Assembly (NCBI RefSeq): GCF_000686725.1
Contig: NZ_JMLK01000006.1
Coordinates: 186,001-250,000 of the forward strand
Origin: Clostridium akagii DSM 12554
GTDB lineage: Bacteria > Bacillota > Clostridia > Clostridiales > Clostridiaceae
DNA length: 64,000 nt
Direction of reading: 5' to 3'
A program made the translations under genes and the position numbers. Shown here one piece after another: positions 17,306 to 26,641 of this stretch (the first letter of the stretch is position 1; every line of letters begins with the position of its first letter). The notes under the pieces are model-generated. The model was not told the origin of the DNA and did no database searches. It saw only the letters and a list, made by a program, of their open reading frames with translations.

Positions 17306-17710
17306 ATGCTGGATACACTGTCCGTAGTAATAAGGCTTATAGTAGCACTTTTAGTTATTTTACCTTTAATATATTTAAGTTTAAAATTTGGTGGTAATAA
17401 ACTCCAAAATGTGCAAAACGGTAGCTACATGAAGGTACTTGAAAAACTTTCAGTATCTAAGGAAAATAGTCTACTAATAATCAAAATAGGTGAACAGGGT
17501 TATGTATTCTCTAACACTGGGAATAAAATGGAAATTATTAAGGAATTAACAGAGGAAGAAATTTCAGAAATTCAGGAATCAAAGAAGATAACTCAATATA
17601 AAAATATGGATGAATTTCTAAGAAACATTAAGGATCGAGTGAAATTTCAGGATAATAAGAATTTATTAAAATCAATTAAAAATAAACTTAAGATTAAAAA
17701 GGAAGATTAG
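17306..17710 (+). CDS. fliO: Flagellar biosynthetic protein FliO (FliO/FliZ family)
   Basis: A 134-residue protein with one N-terminal membrane helix (about residues 6-30), then the FliO pattern KFGGNKLQNVQNGSYMKVLEKLSVSKENSLLIIKIGE and a lysine-rich cytoplasmic tail. FliO helps assemble the FliP ring of the export gate. It lies immediately before fliP with one base between them, the usual order. Confidence 0.85.
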   Translation: MLDTLSVVIRLIVALLVILPLIYLSLKFGGNKLQNVQNGSYMKVLEKLSVSKENSLLIIKIGEQGYVFSNTGNKMEIIKELTEEEISEIQESKKITQYKNMDEFLRNIKDRVKFQDNKNLLKSIKNKLKIKKED

Positions 17711-17711
17711 T

Positions 17712-18479
17712 ATGAAAAAAAAGGCCTGTATAATATCTGCTTTAGTCTTATTATGTGTAATATTTATGGGACATAGTGTACAAGCAGCAACGGCAAATAG
17801 TATACCCGTACCCAAAATAAGTTTGTCTGTAGACAATGCGTCTACTCCTACAGACTATGTAGACAATATAAAAATCCTTATAATGATGACAGTGTTAACG
17901 CTACTCCCATCCATAGTAATTATGACAACAAGTTTTGTTAGAATAGTTGTTGTTTTTGGATTTTTGAAAAGTGCCATGGGAACTCAAAATGCACCACCAA
18001 GTCAGGTTATCGTTGGACTAGCGTTGTTTTTAACATTTTTTATTATGATGCCAACGGTTACTACTATTAACAACAACGCTCTTCAGCCATACATAAACAA
18101 TACAATAACCCAGGATCAAGCAATTAAAGCAGGAGAAAAACCATTAAAAGATTTTATGCTTAAGCAGACTCGACAAAAGGATTTAAAACTATTTATGGAG
18201 GAAGCTAAGGAAGATTCTAAGACACCAACAGACAAAATTCCAATGCATGTTGTAATTCCATCATTCATGATAAGTGAACTTAAAACAGCGTTTATAATAG
18301 GTTTTTTAATATACATACCTTTTATAATAATAGATTTTGTAGTTGCTAGTATTTTGATGTCAATGGGTATGTTTATGGTACCACCTTCCATGATTTCTTT
18401 GCCATTTAAACTTCTTTTATTTGTTATGGTTGATGGTTGGTATATGATAGTCAAATCGCTTATTCTAAGTTTTTCGTGA
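17712..18479 (+). CDS. fliP: Flagellar export gate protein FliP
   Basis: A 255-residue export-gate subunit. An N-terminal cleavable signal (KKKACIISALVLLCVIFMGHSVQA) is followed by membrane helices, with signatures TSFVRIVVVFGFLKSAMGTQNAPPSQV, FMLKQTRQKDLKLF and MSMGMFMVPPSMISLPFKLLLFVMVDGW. The length is normal. FliP, FliQ and FliR form the core channel; all three genes are adjacent. Confidence 0.97.
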   Translation: MKKKACIISALVLLCVIFMGHSVQAATANSIPVPKISLSVDNASTPTDYVDNIKILIMMTVLTLLPSIVIMTTSFVRIVVVFGFLKSAMGTQNAPPSQVIVGLALFLTFFIMMPTVTTINNNALQPYINNTITQDQAIKAGEKPLKDFMLKQTRQKDLKLFMEEAKEDSKTPTDKIPMHVVIPSFMISELKTAFIIGFLIYIPFIIIDFVVASILMSMGMFMVPPSMISLPFKLLLFVMVDGWYMIVKSLILSFS

Positions 18480-18490
18480 GGTGAAAGTTT

Positions 18491-18760
18491 ATGACAGAAA
18501 ATATGCTTATGTCGGTATTAAAAGATGGAATAACTACTGGTCTTATGGTTGCAGCTCCCTTTTTAATTGTGGCTGTTGTGGTGGGACTTTTTGTAAGTAT
18601 AATCCAAGCTACAACACAGATACAGGAACAAACACTTACCTTCGTTCCTAAGCTTTTGTCAATTGCAGCAGTAGGGGTTATACTTGGAGCCTGGATACTT
18701 CATACAATGACGGGTTTTACGTTGAGAATATTTGATATGATAACAAATATAACTAGATAG
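18491..18760 (+). CDS. fliQ: Flagellar export gate protein FliQ
   Basis: An 89-residue protein with two membrane helices and the FliQ pattern AAPFLIVAVVVGLFVSIIQATTQIQEQTLTFVPKL (fragments AAPFL, QATTQIQEQTL and FVPKL are diagnostic). GAGGTGA lies before the ATG. It is encoded between fliP and the fliR/flhB fusion. Confidence 0.97.
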   Translation: MTENMLMSVLKDGITTGLMVAAPFLIVAVVVGLFVSIIQATTQIQEQTLTFVPKLLSIAAVGVILGAWILHTMTGFTLRIFDMITNITR

Positions 18761-18774
18761 GTGTGATTAGTACA

Positions 18775-20610
18775 ATGATAAGTGTGTCATATTTTTCTGC
18801 ATTTTTTCTAGTATTTTTGAGGATAGCAACATTTTTTATAGCATTGCAAATATTGTTTCCAAATGGACTTCCGAGTATTGCTAAAATAACTATTTCTGTA
18901 TGCATGGCTTTTTTCGTCATATCTAGTATTGACTATTCTAATATTGCAGGAATAAGCAATGGACTACTGTATATGGAGAAATGTGCATTTGAAGTAATAA
19001 CTGGACTTGTACTAGGGTACTTAACAAATTTGGTGTTTATATGTGGAAGGATAGCTGGTCAGTTTATAGATGTCCAGATAGGCCTTTCAATGATGAGTAC
19101 CTATGATCCCAATACGCAAAGTACTACGACTTTAATTGAAAGACTCTTACAAATGCTAACTATTGTGGTCTTTTTCTTAATAGATGGACATCTGGTACTT
19201 ATAAAAGCACTTATTGATAGTTTTAATGTTATTCACCTAGGAGATTTTGTACTTGGTAGTGGGTCTGCAATGTATGCCTTAAATGCATTTATTCAGTTTT
19301 TTCAAATAGCACTTAGAATGGCAATCCCAGTAGTAGTTGTACTAATAATTACCGATATAGTTTTAGGACTTGTTTCAAGGACTGTTCCACAATTAAATGT
19401 TATGATCCTAGGAATGCCTATTAAAATGTTACTGGGAATGTTTGTATTTATGCTTACCCTTACAGTAATAATAAATCTAATGGTTTATGCCTTTGGAATG
19501 ATACCTGATTTATGGAAGGGATTTTATAATATAATACCAGCCATAATTATATTTGCAGATGCAGATAAAACTGAAAGTGCCACTCCTAAGAAAAAGAGCG
19601 AGGCCAGGAAAAAAGGGCAAACCTCAAAAAGTAAAGAGGTACCATTAGCCATTACACTTATTACATCGGCTTTTATTTTTTTAACTTTAGGAAGTTTTAC
19701 ATATACAAAAATAAAAAACATGATGATTATATATTTTAACGGATATCTTTCTAGTCCGAAAACGTTAAATGAATACACAGTTGGTAAAGTATTGGTATTT
19801 GCTGGAGAGAACATAGGAATTATTTTTTTAATATTTGCAGTTCCTATTATGATTATGGGTATAGCAGCTAATGTAATGCAATCAGGGTTTATGTTAACTA
19901 CTCAGCCTCTTATTCCGGATTTTAAAAAGCTAAGCCCAATTGCGGGATTAAAAAAGATGTTTTCAATGAGGACTGCTGTGGATCTTGTAAAAGATGTAGC
20001 TGTGGTATCAGTTGTAGGATATGTGGGGTATAGATTTGTAATTGATAATTTTAATGATTTTTTAGGTATAAACACATTAAAATTTGATTTAATTCCAGGA
20101 GTAATAAAAGGACTGTTTATGACAATTTTATTTAGAATCGCATTCATAATGGTAATTATAGCTATTACTGATTATATTTATCAAAGGTATATGTTTAATA
20201 AGGATTTGAAAATGACAAAGCAGGAAATTAAAGAAGAATTTAAACAAGATGAAGGAGATCCAGATATAAAAGCAAAGAGAAAACAAAAGCAAAGAGAGAT
20301 GTCAACAAGAAGGATGATGGCAAGTGTACCAGATGCTACAGTAATTGTTACTAATCCAACACACATTTCAGTAGCACTAAAATATGGTGAAGGAGAAAAT
20401 AGCGCTCCAGTGGTTGTGGCAAAAGGTACTGACATAATGGCACTTAGGATAAAGGAAGTAGCAAAGGAAAATAATGTTCCGATAATTGAAGACAAACCAT
20501 TGGCACGGCTCATATATAATGAGGTTGAAATAGACGATGAAATCCCAATGGATATGTATCAAGCTGTTGCTGAGGTCTTAGCAATAGTGTTTAAGATGAA
20601 AAAGAAGTAA
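18775..20610 (+). CDS. fliR/flhB: FliR-FlhB fusion, flagellar export gate and specificity switch
   Basis: A 611-residue fusion. Residues 1 to about 258 are FliR (multi-spanning, with the QIGLSMMSTYDP motif). From about 265 onward FlhB begins with ESATPKKKSEARKKGQ, has four membrane helices, and ends with the cytoplasmic autocleavage domain. The NPTH site is intact (Asn near 527) and is followed by ISVALKYGEG. A single reading frame without frameshift joins the two. AGGTGTGAT supports ATG 18775. Such fusions are known in Clostridium; the fixed 1:1 ratio fits one FlhB wrapped around each gate. Confidence 0.95.
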   Translation: MISVSYFSAFFLVFLRIATFFIALQILFPNGLPSIAKITISVCMAFFVISSIDYSNIAGISNGLLYMEKCAFEVITGLVLGYLTNLVFICGRIAGQFIDVQIGLSMMSTYDPNTQSTTTLIERLLQMLTIVVFFLIDGHLVLIKALIDSFNVIHLGDFVLGSGSAMYALNAFIQFFQIALRMAIPVVVVLIITDIVLGLVSRTVPQLNVMILGMPIKMLLGMFVFMLTLTVIINLMVYAFGMIPDLWKGFYNIIPAIIIFADADKTESATPKKKSEARKKGQTSKSKEVPLAITLITSAFIFLTLGSFTYTKIKNMMIIYFNGYLSSPKTLNEYTVGKVLVFAGENIGIIFLIFAVPIMIMGIAANVMQSGFMLTTQPLIPDFKKLSPIAGLKKMFSMRTAVDLVKDVAVVSVVGYVGYRFVIDNFNDFLGINTLKFDLIPGVIKGLFMTILFRIAFIMVIIAITDYIYQRYMFNKDLKMTKQEIKEEFKQDEGDPDIKAKRKQKQREMSTRRMMASVPDATVIVTNPTHISVALKYGEGENSAPVVVAKGTDIMALRIKEVAKENNVPIIEDKPLARLIYNEVEIDDEIPMDMYQAVAEVLAIVFKMKKK

Positions 20611-20623
20611 AGGAGGAATGCAG

Positions 20624-22699
20624 ATGAATAATATTAGCAGCAATAAGAGAAGTTTTAGGATAGCAGATAATTTAGACGTTATTGTAGCGTTTGGTGTAAT
20701 GGCAATAGTGTTAATGATAATAATACCATTGCCAACGATATTAATAGATTTTTTGATAGTTGTAAATTTGACTGTTGCCATGATTATAATTTTGACATCT
20801 TTGTTTACCACAGAAGTATTACAGATGTCAGTATTTCCAACATTGCTTCTTATTACTACGTTATTCAGGGTTGGAATCAATATATCATCCACAAGACTTA
20901 TTTTAACTCAAGCAAATGCAGGAGATGTAATAAATGCATTTGGTAGTTTTGTTATTGGTGGGAATTATGTAGTTGGAATAATAATATTTCTAATTATAAT
21001 AATAGTACAATTTGTAGTAATTACAAATGGTTCGGGTAGAGTTGCAGAAGTTGCAGCTAGATTTACATTAGATGCTATGCCTGGTAAACAGATGAGTATC
21101 GATGCAGACCTTAATGCAGGACTTATTGATGATATGCAAGCTAAAGAGAGAAGAAAAAAGCTTCAGATGGAAGCTGATTTTTACGGTTCAATGGATGGTG
21201 CTTCTAAGTTTGTTAAAGGAGATGCTATTGCAAGTATTATAATTGTTGTAATAAACATGATTGGCGGTATTATAATAGGAGTAGTTCAGCTTAATATGAC
21301 GGCTGCGGTTGCAGCACAAACTTATATTAGACTTTCAGTTGGTGATGGACTTGTAAGTCAGATTCCAGCCCTATTAATATCCGTATCTACAGGTATTATA
21401 GTAACAAGGTCAGGAAATAATGAAGACTTTGGTACTCAATTAATTGGTCAACTTACAAATTTTCCAAAGGTTTTAGGTATAGCCGCAGCTGTACTTTTCC
21501 TTCTAGGGGTTTTACCAGGATTTCCAACATTGGTGTTTTTAATTTTAGCTTTTGCTTGTGCAGCAGGTGCATACTTGTTAAAAAAAGAGGAACAGAGCAA
21601 AATCATACAAAAACAAGAGAGTGAAAATAGTGAAATTGCAGATATGGAGAATAAAGAACCAGAAAATGTTATGAGTCTTGTTTCTGTAGAGCCAATGGAG
21701 ATTGAAATTGGATATGGATTAATTCCTCTTGCAGATGAATCATCAGGCGGAGATCTTCTTCAAAGAATTGCATCTGTTAGAAGGCAATGTGCTATTGAAA
21801 TGGGAATAGTAGTACAGCCTATAAGAATCAGAGATAATCTTCAGTTAAAGACCAATGAGTATGTAGTTAAGATAAGAGGTACAGTAGTGCAACGAGGGGA
21901 ACTTATGCCTAGTATGCTGCTATCTATGGATTCAACTGGGGAAGCTGAGGAAATACAAGGTATTAGAACAGTAGAGCCAACATTTGGGCTTCCTGCGGTT
22001 TGGATAAATAAAGATCAAAGGGAAGAGGCAGAAATTAAAGGATTCACAGTAGTTGATCCAACTACTGTTATGGTTACCCATTTAACAGAAACAATAAAAC
22101 TTCATTCTTATGAGCTTTTAGGAAGACAGGAAGTTAAGGGAACAATTGAATCAATGAAAGAAAAATACAGTGCAGTTGTAGAAGAATTGATACCAGATCT
22201 TATGACAATTGGTGAGGTACAAAAGATACTTCAAAATTTATTAAAAGAGAAAGTGCCAATTAAAGATATGGTAACTATTCTTGAAACTCTTGCAGACAAT
22301 TCCCGAAATACAAAGGATTTAGAGCTTTTAACAGAATATGTGAGAATAGCCCTAGGAAGAACTATATGTAATCCACTTATTGGTGAAGATAACAAATTAG
22401 TGGTAGCCACACTTTCACCAGACATAGAAAATGTTATTGCAAATAATATACAAAAATCTATGCAAGGTTCTTTTCCAGCGGTTGATCCTGAAACTACATC
22501 AAAGATTTTAGACTCAATAAAAAATGTTTTGGCGTCAATATATTTTCCGGAAAATCAACCAGCAATTTTAGTTTCTCCTAAAATAAGACCAGCAGTAAGA
22601 AAACTTTTAGAAATGGTTTTTCCAAATGTTTCAGTATTATCACTTAATGAAATACCTAATGATGTTGAAATAAAAGCTGAAGGAGTTGTTAACATATAA
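20624..22699 (+). CDS. flhA: Flagellar export gate protein FlhA
   Basis: A 691-residue protein: eight predicted membrane helices in the first half, with the FHIPEP region VRGTV-like block preceded by RFTLDAMPGKQMSIDADLNAGLID, then a large cytoplasmic domain that forms the nonameric ring binding chaperone-substrate complexes. AGGAGG at 20611-20616 lies 7 bases before ATG 20624, so the ATG at 20618 is too close. The stop overlaps the flhF start (TAATG). Confidence 0.97.
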   Translation: MNNISSNKRSFRIADNLDVIVAFGVMAIVLMIIIPLPTILIDFLIVVNLTVAMIIILTSLFTTEVLQMSVFPTLLLITTLFRVGINISSTRLILTQANAGDVINAFGSFVIGGNYVVGIIIFLIIIIVQFVVITNGSGRVAEVAARFTLDAMPGKQMSIDADLNAGLIDDMQAKERRKKLQMEADFYGSMDGASKFVKGDAIASIIIVVINMIGGIIIGVVQLNMTAAVAAQTYIRLSVGDGLVSQIPALLISVSTGIIVTRSGNNEDFGTQLIGQLTNFPKVLGIAAAVLFLLGVLPGFPTLVFLILAFACAAGAYLLKKEEQSKIIQKQESENSEIADMENKEPENVMSLVSVEPMEIEIGYGLIPLADESSGGDLLQRIASVRRQCAIEMGIVVQPIRIRDNLQLKTNEYVVKIRGTVVQRGELMPSMLLSMDSTGEAEEIQGIRTVEPTFGLPAVWINKDQREEAEIKGFTVVDPTTVMVTHLTETIKLHSYELLGRQEVKGTIESMKEKYSAVVEELIPDLMTIGEVQKILQNLLKEKVPIKDMVTILETLADNSRNTKDLELLTEYVRIALGRTICNPLIGEDNKLVVATLSPDIENVIANNIQKSMQGSFPAVDPETTSKILDSIKNVLASIYFPENQPAILVSPKIRPAVRKLLEMVFPNVSVLSLNEIPNDVEIKAEGVVNI

Positions 22700-23880
22700 T
22701 GATAATAAAAAAATATGTGGTTAATAACATGAATGAAGCAATGACACGAATTAGGTATGAACTTGGAAATGAAGCTATTATTATAAGTCAAAGAAAAATT
22801 AGAAAAAAAGGTATTGGAGGTTTCTTTTCAAAAAAAGTTATCGAAGTTACTGCAGCTGTTGACAATGAAGGAAGTGGTAATAAAAGAAACACAAAAGTAA
22901 ATGGAGAAAAAAAGTTAGATATTAACGACAGTTTAGAGGCCATTAAAAAAGTTATGAATAGAGAAACAAAAGTATCACAAAAACTAATAAGAGATAACAG
23001 TATAGAAATTAATAGTAAAAATGTAGATGATAAAAGTGATAGTAGTGAAAGTAATCTTATGAATGAAATGAATGAGATGAAGAAAATTTTGAATACAATA
23101 ATGCTAACAGGTACAAATGCAAATGGAAAAAGTGAGTTGCAAGAGAAACTTGAAAATTTGGATTTAAATTCAGAAATAATAGAGGAAGTTACAAGTAGAA
23201 TAACATTAAACAAGAAAAATGAAGATGAAACAGAGAAATTAAAAGATGCACTTGCTCAGATGATAAATATAAATAAACCAAAGGATGAACACATAATAGT
23301 TTTAGTTGGACCAACTGGGGTTGGTAAAACTACAACAATTGCAAAACTTGCGGGAAGGCTTTCATTGATTGAAAAGAAGAAAGTTGGGCTTATAACAGTT
23401 GACACCTACAGAATTGGAGCTATAGAACAATTAAAAACTTATGCGGATATAATGAATATTCCTTTTAGCGTTGTTTTCTCCATAAAGGATATGGAGAAGT
23501 CAATAGAAGATATGAGTGAGTGTGACATGATTCTAATTGACACTACAGGAAGAAGTAGCAAAAATATTATGCAAATTTCTGAACTAAGTGCATTTATTCG
23601 AAAAACAAAATCTGACAATATCCATTTAGTTATGAGTTCAACTACAAAAAATAGCGATATTAAGACAATAGTTGAGGGATATAAAGTTTTGAACTATAAT
23701 AACATTATAATAACTAAATTAGATGAAACATCTACATACGGTTCCATACTTAATATAATGAATTATGCGAAACAACCATTAAGTTATGTCACAACAGGTC
23801 AAAATGTGCCGGATGATATTAAGTGTTTGAATTCCGATGAGATAATCAATCTTATTATGGGAGTTGAAACCATATGTTAG
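22699..23880 (+). CDS. flhF: Signal recognition particle-like GTPase FlhF
   Basis: A 393-residue protein with a B domain (IIKKYVVNNMNEAMTRIRYELGNEAIII), a variable, charged linker and an SRP-type NG GTPase domain. The P-loop GPTGVGKT is at residues 204-211, followed by VDTYRIGAIEQLKTYADIM and DTTGRS. FlhF decides the site and number of flagella together with FlhG, which overlaps it downstream. The TAATG junction with flhA indicates translational coupling. Confidence 0.95.
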   Translation: MIIKKYVVNNMNEAMTRIRYELGNEAIIISQRKIRKKGIGGFFSKKVIEVTAAVDNEGSGNKRNTKVNGEKKLDINDSLEAIKKVMNRETKVSQKLIRDNSIEINSKNVDDKSDSSESNLMNEMNEMKKILNTIMLTGTNANGKSELQEKLENLDLNSEIIEEVTSRITLNKKNEDETEKLKDALAQMININKPKDEHIIVLVGPTGVGKTTTIAKLAGRLSLIEKKKVGLITVDTYRIGAIEQLKTYADIMNIPFSVVFSIKDMEKSIEDMSECDMILIDTTGRSSKNIMQISELSAFIRKTKSDNIHLVMSSTTKNSDIKTIVEGYKVLNYNNIIITKLDETSTYGSILNIMNYAKQPLSYVTTGQNVPDDIKCLNSDEIINLIMGVETIC

Positions 23881-24740
23881 ATCAGGCACAAAGGCTTAGG
23901 CAAATGGCATCTGGTAGTAAAGAGAGAAATGTGGCAAAAAGTTCACCTAAAATAATTACGGTTACATCAGGAAAGGGAGGGGTTGGTAAAAGCAATTTTG
24001 TAGTGAATTTAGCTTTGACCCTTCAGAAAAATGGTAAAAAGGTACTTATTTTTGATGCAGATGTAGGAATGGGAAATGATGATGTTTTATTAGGATTTAT
24101 GCCCAAATATAATGTATTTGATATAATTTTTAACCATAAAGACATAGAGGATGTAATTGTAACAGGACCTTATGGTGTTAAACTTCTACCTGGAGGGTCT
24201 GGTATCACTAGGGTTAATGAAATTACCAATATTCAAAGAAATGCTTTTTTAGACAAACTTTCAAAGCTTGAAGATTTAGACTATATTATAATGGACACAG
24301 GGGCAGGTGTAAATAGGAGTGTGTTAGGTTTCATAGCTTGCTCAGATGAACTTGTAATAATTATAACCCCGGAGCCAACATCAATTATGGATGCTTATAG
24401 CCTTATAAAAGCAGTAGTGCATTTTAAAATCAAATCAAAGGCTAAAGTTGTTATAAACAGAACCTTAGATAAGAAAGAAGGACAGGCAACTTTTGATAAA
24501 TTTAGCGGTGCAGTTAAAACATTTTTAAAAATTGATGTAGATTATTTAGGAAGTATATCAGAGGATAGAAAGTTAATTGAAGCAGTTAGGAATCAAAAAC
24601 CATTTGTAGTAGCTAATCCTAATTGTGAGGCAGCACAAGATATACTTAAAATTTCTAATAAAATACTTGGAATAAAAACAGAAAGTACAGGAAATAGTGT
24701 ACAGGGTTTGTTTAAAAGAATATTCAATATATTTTCTTAA
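23874..24740 (+). CDS. flhG: Flagellar number regulator FlhG (MinD-like ATPase)
   Basis: A 288-residue ParA/MinD family ATPase. The N-terminal DQAQRLRQMA motif is the FlhF-activating helix typical of FlhG; the deviant Walker A SGKGGVGKSN lies near residue 32, then DADVGMGNDDVLLG and MDTGAGVN. The C-terminal end (GLFKRIFNIF) is an amphipathic membrane-targeting helix. It overlaps flhF by 7 bases. Confidence 0.94.
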   Translation: MLDQAQRLRQMASGSKERNVAKSSPKIITVTSGKGGVGKSNFVVNLALTLQKNGKKVLIFDADVGMGNDDVLLGFMPKYNVFDIIFNHKDIEDVIVTGPYGVKLLPGGSGITRVNEITNIQRNAFLDKLSKLEDLDYIIMDTGAGVNRSVLGFIACSDELVIIITPEPTSIMDAYSLIKAVVHFKIKSKAKVVINRTLDKKEGQATFDKFSGAVKTFLKIDVDYLGSISEDRKLIEAVRNQKPFVVANPNCEAAQDILKISNKILGIKTESTGNSVQGLFKRIFNIFS

Positions 24741-24754
24741 GGAGTTATGTCAAG

Positions 24755-25417
24755 ATGAACATAGGTAATTTCGGAATTAATCTGAACACAAAATGCGAAA
24801 TTTTAATTAAAGGAAGACCATTCAAAAGCAATATACAAGATGTAAGTGAAAAATTTATTTTTATAAGTATCCCAGTTTTTAATGGTAATTATGCAAATTT
24901 GATTGAAAATGAAGAAATTGAAGTCATATATTATGATGAAAACAATGTGTATGGCTTTAAATCAAAAGTTGTAGGTAAAAAAAATGAAAAAATAGCAATG
25001 ATAGCTATAGAAATACCAGATGAAATAAAAAAAGTTCAGAGAAGAAATTTTTTTAGAATTGACTTGTCTGTATCTGTTGAATATAAAAAAATTTCGTCAA
25101 ACTTAACCAATAGCGAATTAAATAAAATTATACAGGATGAAAAGGATTTTGATAAAGCTATAATGGTGGATTTGAGTGGGGGAGGTATTAGGTTAAGAAC
25201 TAAAAATGATATTGAGCAAAATGATCTAGTTATTGTAAAAATACCAATAAATGGTGAAAAAATTTGTATGACATGTAATTGTATAAGGGTTATAAAAGAT
25301 ACAGTGACAAAGTCAAATATATGTGGATTTTCATTTTATTCTGCTGAAGATGCTCAAATAGATAAAATTATATCATACATATTTCAGTTAATGAGAGAAC
25401 TCAGGAAGAAAAGCTAA
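24755..25417 (+). CDS. Flagellar brake protein, YcgR-like with PilZ domain
   Basis: A 220-residue protein with an N-terminal YcgR domain and a C-terminal PilZ domain that would bind c-di-GMP. Both PilZ motifs are intact: RNFFR (RxxxR) in QRRNFFRIDL near residue 95, and DLSGGG (DxSxxG) near 145. YcgR proteins slow or bias the motor when c-di-GMP rises. Placed between flhG and fliA, it links second-messenger levels to motility. AAGGAGTTATG precedes the ATG. Confidence 0.88.
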   Translation: MNIGNFGINLNTKCEILIKGRPFKSNIQDVSEKFIFISIPVFNGNYANLIENEEIEVIYYDENNVYGFKSKVVGKKNEKIAMIAIEIPDEIKKVQRRNFFRIDLSVSVEYKKISSNLTNSELNKIIQDEKDFDKAIMVDLSGGGIRLRTKNDIEQNDLVIVKIPINGEKICMTCNCIRVIKDTVTKSNICGFSFYSAEDAQIDKIISYIFQLMRELRKKS

Positions 25418-25429
25418 GGAGGTTTAGTT

Positions 25430-26155
25430 ATGGCTATTGCAGGAACTTTTGATAGTAAAGAAGAAATAGTAAAGAAGTACATTCCACTTGTAAAATATAT
25501 AGCTTCAAGAGTTATAATTGGAAAATCAAAATATATAGAATATGAAGATCTAGTAAGTTATGGAATGGTAGGTCTTATGGATGCTCTTAATAAATTTGAT
25601 GAAGAACGAGGAATGAAATTTTCAACTTACGCATCTATTAGGATTAAAGGGGCAATGATAGATGAACTTAGAAAAAACAGTCCTATATCAAAAGGTGCAA
25701 TGGATAAGCTCAGTAGGTATAACAAAGCTATAGACAAGTTACAAAAAGAATTACTTAGAGAACCCTCTAATTTGGAAATAGCAGAGGAACTTGAAGTAAC
25801 AATGTCAGCTATTGGTGAAGTAGAAAATTATATAAATTACATAGCTGTAGTGTCCTTAGAAAATTTAATCTTTTCAGATGATGATGATATGCCATTAATG
25901 GGAACAATTGAAGACAAAAATAGCCCAAGCCCAGAAAAATCACTAGAAAAAAAAGAAGAAATTGAATATTTGACCAAAGCTCTGGACTTATTGAATGAAA
26001 AAGATAAAACTGTATTAACTCTTTATTACTTTGAGAGATTTACTTTAAAACAAATAGGGAATGTGCTTAGTGTTTCTGAGTCTAGAGTGTGTCAACTTCA
26101 TACTAGATCAATTCTACACTTAAAAAGTGCAATGAAAAAATTAAAATATGTATAG
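25430..26155 (+). CDS. fliA: RNA polymerase sigma-28 factor (FliA/SigD/WhiG)
   Basis: A 241-residue sigma factor. Region 2 has YIASRVIIGKSKYIEYEDLVSYGMVGLMDALNKFDEERGMKFSTYA (fragments YEDLVSYGM and KFSTYASIRIKGAMIDELR are diagnostic); region 3 follows, and region 4 has the helix-turn-helix LKQIGNVLSVSESRVCQLH. It should recognise TAAA-N15-GCCGATAA-like promoters such as the one before flagellin. No anti-sigma FlgM gene is visible in the window. AAGGAGG lies before the ATG. Confidence 0.96.
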   Translation: MAIAGTFDSKEEIVKKYIPLVKYIASRVIIGKSKYIEYEDLVSYGMVGLMDALNKFDEERGMKFSTYASIRIKGAMIDELRKNSPISKGAMDKLSRYNKAIDKLQKELLREPSNLEIAEELEVTMSAIGEVENYINYIAVVSLENLIFSDDDDMPLMGTIEDKNSPSPEKSLEKKEEIEYLTKALDLLNEKDKTVLTLYYFERFTLKQIGNVLSVSESRVCQLHTRSILHLKSAMKKLKYV

Positions 26156-26173
26156 TTTGGAGCTCTGGATAAT

Positions 26174-26641
26174 ATGATTACATTTTTATTACTTTTGATA
26201 GGAATTGTGCTTTTAATCTTTAATTTTAAGGCCTTAAAAAATGAAAAAAACACATTTAAGGATGCATTTGACAATGCTTCGAATAATTTAAAAGATTATG
26301 ATGTGGAAATCGGAAAATTGAGGCGAGAATTTGCAGAGACAATACTTGAACTTCAACAGGAAATTGAAAATATGAAGTATAATAAAATTAGTATACAAGA
26401 AAAACAGGCTGAAGTTTTAGAGTTAGAGGCCGATAACATAAATAGTATTGTTTCAAAAAATGGTGAAGAAATAGGAGAAGATAAAAAGCTTAATGCTGAA
26501 AGTGATTTTGAAGTAAACAATGTTAAAGTGAATGAAATTAAAGAGATGCTAAATGATGGCTTATCTATAGATAGTATATCTGAAAAACTAGGGATTGGTA
26601 AGGGGGAGCTACTATTAATAGAAAAATTATATCTAAAATAA
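26174..26641 (+). CDS. Small membrane-anchored coiled-coil protein of the flagellar operon
   Basis: A 155-residue protein. One N-terminal membrane helix (ITFLLLLIGIVLLIFNF) is followed by a charged coiled coil (about 25-75), an acidic linker, and a C-terminal helix-turn-helix-like segment (VNEIKEMLNDGLSIDSISEKLGIGKGELLLIEKL). It resembles the small uncharacterised proteins that follow sigD in Firmicutes (YlxL/DUF6115-like), but the match is by pattern and position only. A regulatory or scaffold role is possible. Confidence 0.7.
   Translation: MITFLLLLIGIVLLIFNFKALKNEKNTFKDAFDNASNNLKDYDVEIGKLRREFAETILELQQEIENMKYNKISIQEKQAEVLELEADNINSIVSKNGEEIGEDKKLNAESDFEVNNVKVNEIKEMLNDGLSIDSISEKLGIGKGELLLIEKLYLK

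Noticed and set aside
18763-18765. GTG at 18763 as fliR/flhB start
   Set aside because: It overlaps the AGGTGTG ribosome binding site; ATG 18775 is at the right distance.
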